From: an uncultured Planctomycetales bacterium
GTDB lineage: Bacteria; Planctomycetota; Planctomycetia; Pirellulales; Thermoguttaceae
Assembly (NCBI GenBank): GCA_937889015.1
Contig: CALARR010000352.1
Location: forward strand, 1-64,000
Length of the DNA stretch: 64,000 nt
Reading direction: 5' to 3'
The position numbers and the translations under genes were made by a program. This document shows positions 60,185-64,000 of the stretch, piece by piece. The notes under the pieces are model-generated. The model worked only from the letters and a program-made list of their open reading frames with translations, had not been told where the DNA came from and did no database searches. Position 1 is the first letter of the stretch; every line of letters starts with the position of its first letter.

Positions 60185-60979
60185 ATGCGCTCGATCGCGA
60201 TCATGAATCAGAAGGGCGGGGTGGGCAAGACGACCACCGCCGTGAACGTCAGCGCGGCCCTGGCCAGTTGTGGGCAGCGGGTGTGTCTGATCGATCTGGA
60301 CCCGCAGTCGCACGCGTCGCTGCACTTTGGGATCGAGCCGCGACCGGGCACGCCGAGCGTGTACGAAGTCCTGGTGGGGGACGCCAGCCTGAATGACGTG
60401 CGCCGGCAGGTGGCCGAGAACCTGTGGGTGGTCGGTTCCAGTCTGGATCTGGCCGCGGCGGAAGTGGAACTGGCGGGCGTGGTGGGGCGCGAGTTGATCT
60501 TGCGCGACAAGTTGGCGGAGGACACGCAGGCGTTCGACTATCTGTTCGTGGATTGTCCACCTTCGCTGGGGGTTTTGACCCTCAACGCGCTGGCGGCTGT
60601 GGAAGAGGTTTTCATCCCGCTGCAACCGCATTTTCTGGCCCTGCACGGTTTGAGCAAGCTGCTGGAGACGATCGATCTGGTGGCGCGGCGGTTGAACAAC
60701 CGTCTGAAGCTCAGCGGCGTGGTGATGTGCATGTACGATGTGAACACGCGGCTGGCCGCCGAGGTGAGCGCCGATGTGGACGAGTTCTTCCGCAATGCGC
60801 GCCAGCAGGAAACCCCTTGGGCCAATACGTTGACCTTCCAGACGCGCATTCGGCGCAACATCCGTCTGGCCGAGGCGCCCAGCTTTGGCCAGTCGATCTT
60901 CCAGTACGCGCCGGCTTCGACCGGGGCGGACGACTACCGCCAGTTGGCGTGCGAAATCCTCGCCGCGCAGTCGGATTGA
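60185..60979 (+). CDS. ParA/Soj-type partitioning ATPase, without parB neighbour
   Basis: 264 aa. It shows the deviant Walker A motif (NQKGGVGKTTTA), the A' region LIDLDPQSHAS and Walker B (YLFVDCPPSLG), which identify ParA/Soj/MinD; the C-terminal RRNIRLAEAPSFGQ is ParA-type. Likely works in origin segregation. No parB or parS-like site is visible nearby. ATG 60185 has AGGA upstream; an in-frame start at 60155 would add ten residues. Confidence 0.88.
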   Translation: MRSIAIMNQKGGVGKTTTAVNVSAALASCGQRVCLIDLDPQSHASLHFGIEPRPGTPSVYEVLVGDASLNDVRRQVAENLWVVGSSLDLAAAEVELAGVVGRELILRDKLAEDTQAFDYLFVDCPPSLGVLTLNALAAVEEVFIPLQPHFLALHGLSKLLETIDLVARRLNNRLKLSGVVMCMYDVNTRLAAEVSADVDEFFRNARQQETPWANTLTFQTRIRRNIRLAEAPSFGQSIFQYAPASTGADDYRQLACEILAAQSD

Positions 60980-61246
60980 TCCCGGCGCGCTCGATGACCG
61001 CGGCACGGTGCGGATTCCAGTCTGGATTCGCGGCTCGTGCGGGGTTGAGAGGATCTGCCGGTTGTAGCGAATAGTCACGATCGGCCCGGATGCATCTATT
61101 TGCTGTCCAAGACGGTCGCGCCGGTTGCTCTGCCGCTGTGTAGCCAAAACGAGGCTTGGCTACCGCTTTGGCGAAATCTTGCCGGATGTCGTGACGATCG
61201 ATTGTGAGGATGGATCTGACATGCATCTCGGAACGGAGTCGAGGGT

Positions 61247-62794
61247 ATGCGCGTCACAGTGTTCTTGTGCGCATGGATCGTGGCGTCGCTGAGTGCGACT
61301 GCCTGGGCACAATACGGCTTGTACGCAGCGCCCGAGCTGACGTACCTGCCGCCTGCTTCCGCGTATGGCCCTGCGGCGATGGCTTATCCGGCCGCGCCGG
61401 CAGGTTATGGCTGGCCGGCGCAGACCGGGGCGGTTGTGCCGACGGGGATGGTGACACAAGGCGCACCGGTTCCGAGCACGATGACGGCGCCGGACTACCC
61501 GGCCCCGGGAGCGAAGACGCTGGGTCGGCCCTGGGGAGCCGAAAGCTCACCTCTGGGCGCGCGGCCGCCGTTGCCGGTCAGCCCAGCCGGACCGCAGCCC
61601 TACTACGGGCCGGTGGCGCAGGCGCCCGTACCGCAACCCACGCCAGCAGGTCCGCTGGGCCAGGCGCCGGTGGCTGCGAGCAACTACGGCCCCGCGCCGG
61701 CCAGCTATGGCCCGGCACCAACCAACTACGGCTCCGCGCCCGCCGATTACGGCTGTGGCTGCGGCTTTGGTCCGGCCATGGAGGCCGCCTGTGGCGGCTG
61801 CGGCTACGACCCGTGGTTCGCCACGGTGACGGGCCTGTACATGGTGCGCAACAACGCCAACCGGGTGTGGCTGTCGCTGGACGAGGCCGACGAGACGCGC
61901 AACCTGATGCACACCGGCAATGAGCTGGAGTGGCGGCCCGGCGGCGAGGTTCAGATTGGACGGCGTTTCGGCTGCGGCATGTGGACGGTGGCGGGCAGCT
62001 ACTGGACTTTGGATCCGTTCTCGGGGACGTGGTCGCCTTCGGGCGCCAGCGCCTACAGCACGCCGCTGTGCGATCGGGCGGGGGCCACGGGCGCGAATTA
62101 TGTGACGATCGACGGGCAGCGCGCGAGGAGCTTTTTCGACAACACGGTGACTCCGCACCAGCTCACGCAGTCCAGCGAGGTGCACAACGTGGAGATCAAC
62201 GTCACGCGGCACCTGTTCGGCAACGGTATGTGGGAATTCAACGTCTCAGCCGGCCCGCGCTACTTTCGCTTTCGCGACGATTTGCTGTTCGAAAGCTGGA
62301 ACTTGATTGACCGCGGCAGCGGCAATGAAGCGGCGTATGCCTATCTGTACGACAAGGTGACGAACAACCTGGTGGGCGCGCAGATTGGTTTCGAGACGGC
62401 CTTTGTGGCGCATCCTCGACTGCGTGTGTATTGCGCGCCGAAGGTGGGCATCTACGGGAATCACATGGAAGGCGACTTCCAGATGGCGGGGCGCATCGGC
62501 AGCGATCCGATGGCCACGGCGATCGTCAACAACGGCAGCAATCCCAACTACCCCCTGCACGTGACGCGGGACAGTTTTGCGGTTCTGAGCCAGGTGGACG
62601 TGGGGGTGGACTGGATGCTGGGCTGCCACTGGACGGTCCGCGTCGGCTATCGGCTGTTGGTGGCCAGCAATGTGGCCTTGGCCGACCACCAGATTCCGTT
62701 CTGCGTCTCGGATACGAACGAGATGTCGTATCTGAAGGACAATGGCGACCTGCTGCTGCACGGCGGCTACGCCGGGCTGACGTATTCTTTCTAG
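61247..62794 (+). CDS. BBP7-family outer-membrane beta-barrel protein
   Basis: 515 aa, signal peptide to about residue 21. A Pro/Tyr-rich part has repeats of the NYGPAPASYGPAP type (about 140-170), then the BBP7 barrel: PWFATVTGLYMVRNNANRVWLS, VQIGRRFGCGMWTVAGSYW and the terminal LLLHGGYAGLTYSF ending in aromatic Phe, as in outer-membrane barrels. BBP7 proteins are a hallmark of planctomycetes. Precise function unknown. Confidence 0.85.
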   Translation: MRVTVFLCAWIVASLSATAWAQYGLYAAPELTYLPPASAYGPAAMAYPAAPAGYGWPAQTGAVVPTGMVTQGAPVPSTMTAPDYPAPGAKTLGRPWGAESSPLGARPPLPVSPAGPQPYYGPVAQAPVPQPTPAGPLGQAPVAASNYGPAPASYGPAPTNYGSAPADYGCGCGFGPAMEAACGGCGYDPWFATVTGLYMVRNNANRVWLSLDEADETRNLMHTGNELEWRPGGEVQIGRRFGCGMWTVAGSYWTLDPFSGTWSPSGASAYSTPLCDRAGATGANYVTIDGQRARSFFDNTVTPHQLTQSSEVHNVEINVTRHLFGNGMWEFNVSAGPRYFRFRDDLLFESWNLIDRGSGNEAAYAYLYDKVTNNLVGAQIGFETAFVAHPRLRVYCAPKVGIYGNHMEGDFQMAGRIGSDPMATAIVNNGSNPNYPLHVTRDSFAVLSQVDVGVDWMLGCHWTVRVGYRLLVASNVALADHQIPFCVSDTNEMSYLKDNGDLLLHGGYAGLTYSF

Positions 62795-63480
62795 AACGCA
62801 GTTCAGGCACCTGTAGCGGCTTCTGGGCCTTCGGAAGCGTGGCGACGCGCCGCCGGGAACGCTACACGTGTGCGCCACACGCAGTGGCCTATCCGTTCTT
62901 CCACCGCGTGGCAGCGGACGACGTGGGCAAGCAGTTCCGCGTTGGGGCTGGTGCCGGCAGCCGAGGACGCGATGCGCAGGGCGCGCGGAATGTGGCGCAG
63001 GCAGGCTGAGGCGGCCGTGGCGACAACGGTCGCGATCGCAGCGCCTCCGGCGCGCAGCCGCCCCGCCCGCGCCGATTGGCGGCCAACTGGAAGGTCGTGA
63101 GGCGTCTTGTTAACATGGGAAGACCGTTGCCGCTTGGAGCGTATCCGCAAGGAGTTGAAGAACAACAAGTAGTTCTCCGTGCCTCATATTGGGACCGCGC
63201 AGGGAGGGGGCGGAAGTCGTCTCTAGCGAGATTCATGGCTCCGGCTTGGTGCGAGGGCGACCCCGAGGGGCGAAGCGCGGACTGTCCAAGACAACGAGTT
63301 GCGACGCCCTTGGGGCAGGAATCCTGGCCTGGGGCGCCCATTTTCTTGATCCCACTTTCTTGCCCGGCGGCAATAGAGCAATATAGGCAAATAGCGCGAT
63401 TGAAGCCGGACGGCTGAACCAGGGGACATGGAAGGGCATTTTTCCGGCTGCAAGAGGTGGGGTGACAAGCGGTGCATAGA
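62795..63480. other. Intergenic region without recognised gene
   Basis: About 690 bp. Only small frames with poor coding character are present. No promoter or RNA motif is convincing. The following family 1 repeat and the sigma gene begin directly after it. Confidence 0.4.
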
Positions 63481-63561
63481 GCGCCGGTCCCGAGACCTGT
63501 GGGCAGTTCGATCCCGCAGGGCCGCCCGACGCTGCTGCGATGGTTCCAGGTAGGTTCCAAG
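63481..63561 (+). repeat. ~81-bp dispersed element (family 1), copy 9
   Basis: GCGCCGGTCCCGAGACCTG ... GGTTCCAGGTAGGTTCCAAG, interior of the GATCCCGCAGG type. Ends 14 bp before the ECF sigma ATG. Confidence 0.85.
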
Positions 63562-63575
63562 AGGAAGAGGGGGAA

Positions 63576-64000
63576 ATGGCTGGGGACGGCGACGCGAATG
63601 CCGAATTTGTGAGACTGTTGCTGGCGCACGAGTCACGACTCTACGCCTTCATCCTGTCGCTGCTGCCGAACCGGACCCAGGCGGACGACATCCTGCAGGA
63701 GACGGCCCTGGTGCTCTTCCGCCGGTTCTCCGAGTTCCAATGCGGCACGAATTTCTTCGCCTGGGCCTGCAAGATCGCGCTGCACAAGGTGCTCGATTTC
63801 CGCAAACGGCAGGCTCGCGGTCGGACGGTCACTTTTGGTCCGGAGCTGATGGAAACCCTGGCCGAAGAACAGATCCAAGACTCGGTGAATCAGCAGCGGC
63901 GCGCGGAGGCCCTGGCGGGGTGTCTGGGGCGATTGGAGCCGGCAGACCGCGAACTGGTCGAATCCTACTACCGATCGCGCGTCTTCGTGAAGGAATTCGC
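63576..64000 (+). CDS. ECF-type RNA polymerase sigma factor (truncated by window end)
   Basis: About 141 codons are visible. ATG 63576 follows GAGGAAGAGGGGG. Sigma2 reads LLLAHESRLYAFILSLLPNRTQADDILQETALVLFRRFSEF, and the start of sigma4 begins LEPADRELVESYYR. This belongs to the planctomycete/verrucomicrobial ECF type. The 3' end is outside the window. Confidence 0.88.
   Translation, partial: MAGDGDANAEFVRLLLAHESRLYAFILSLLPNRTQADDILQETALVLFRRFSEFQCGTNFFAWACKIALHKVLDFRKRQARGRTVTFGPELMETLAEEQIQDSVNQQRRAEALAGCLGRLEPADRELVESYYRSRVFVKEF

Noticed and set aside
60185..60979. parA considered as MinD
   Set aside because: C-terminal sequence and size fit ParA/Soj; no amphipathic MinD tail and no minC or minE nearby.

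Overview
The window looks like part of the chromosome of a planctomycete, most likely Pirellulales-like. It is GC-rich. Its gene content includes a BBP7-type outer-membrane barrel protein, DUF1080 and DUF4091 secreted proteins, Tat-exported Gfo/Idh/MocA oxidoreductases, several ECF sigma factors, and an anti-sigma-like protein with a DUF1559-type tail. The genus is not identifiable from sequence reading alone. I see no phage, plasmid, transposase, rRNA, tRNA or CRISPR array.

Layout. 1-6 kb: an rRNA methyltransferase, secreted DUF4091, beta-propeller and DUF1080 proteins, and lexA with its own promoter/operator. 6-11 kb: a signalling block (histidine kinase, CheY-like regulator, REC-PAS-HK-REC hybrid kinase), ending in a cluster of seven short hairpins. 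11-23 kb: an SH3-like secreted protein, an ECF sigma/anti-sigma pair, a GH20 hexosaminidase, a metallophosphoesterase, a sugar-phosphate isomerase, a solitary beta-class DNA methyltransferase and a squalene-cyclase-fold protein coupled to an HlyD-type adaptor. 25-27 kb: a tight four-gene envelope-stress-like operon (CpxP-like, ECF sigma, small membrane protein, second CpxP-like). 27-34 kb: a Gfo/Idh oxidoreductase, a short hybrid-cluster protein (hcp) behind an FNR-type box, a GH10 xylanase, a secreted protein and a Tat-exported fucose-isomerase-like protein. 34-39 kb: a two-gene AAA+ ATPase / ATPase-TPR operon with its own promoter and operator. 39-48 kb: marR plus a DUF4405 protein, an L,D-transpeptidase homologue lacking its catalytic Cys, rarA, a zinc-dependent peptidase-like protein and scpB with a very acidic tail. 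48-55 kb: cysteine desulfurase, then the replication block dnaA-dnaN-dciA, greA and tadA. 54-64 kb: Gfo/Idh, P-II, murJ, thyX, parA, the BBP7 barrel protein and a truncated ECF sigma factor at the window edge.

Three things stand out beyond the genes. First, a dispersed ~81-bp element occurs about ten times, always in the same orientation, mostly next to gene starts, with hairpin arms that covary between copies. Second, a TA-flanked ~104-bp hairpin element is found as near-identical copies 16 kb apart. Third, the dnaA-dnaN spacer holds seven TGTTGAT-type boxes (three in one orientation, then four inverted) spaced by whole helical turns, a good candidate for origin or DnaA-binding DNA. Many operons use ATGA/TGATG overlaps, so translational coupling is common here.
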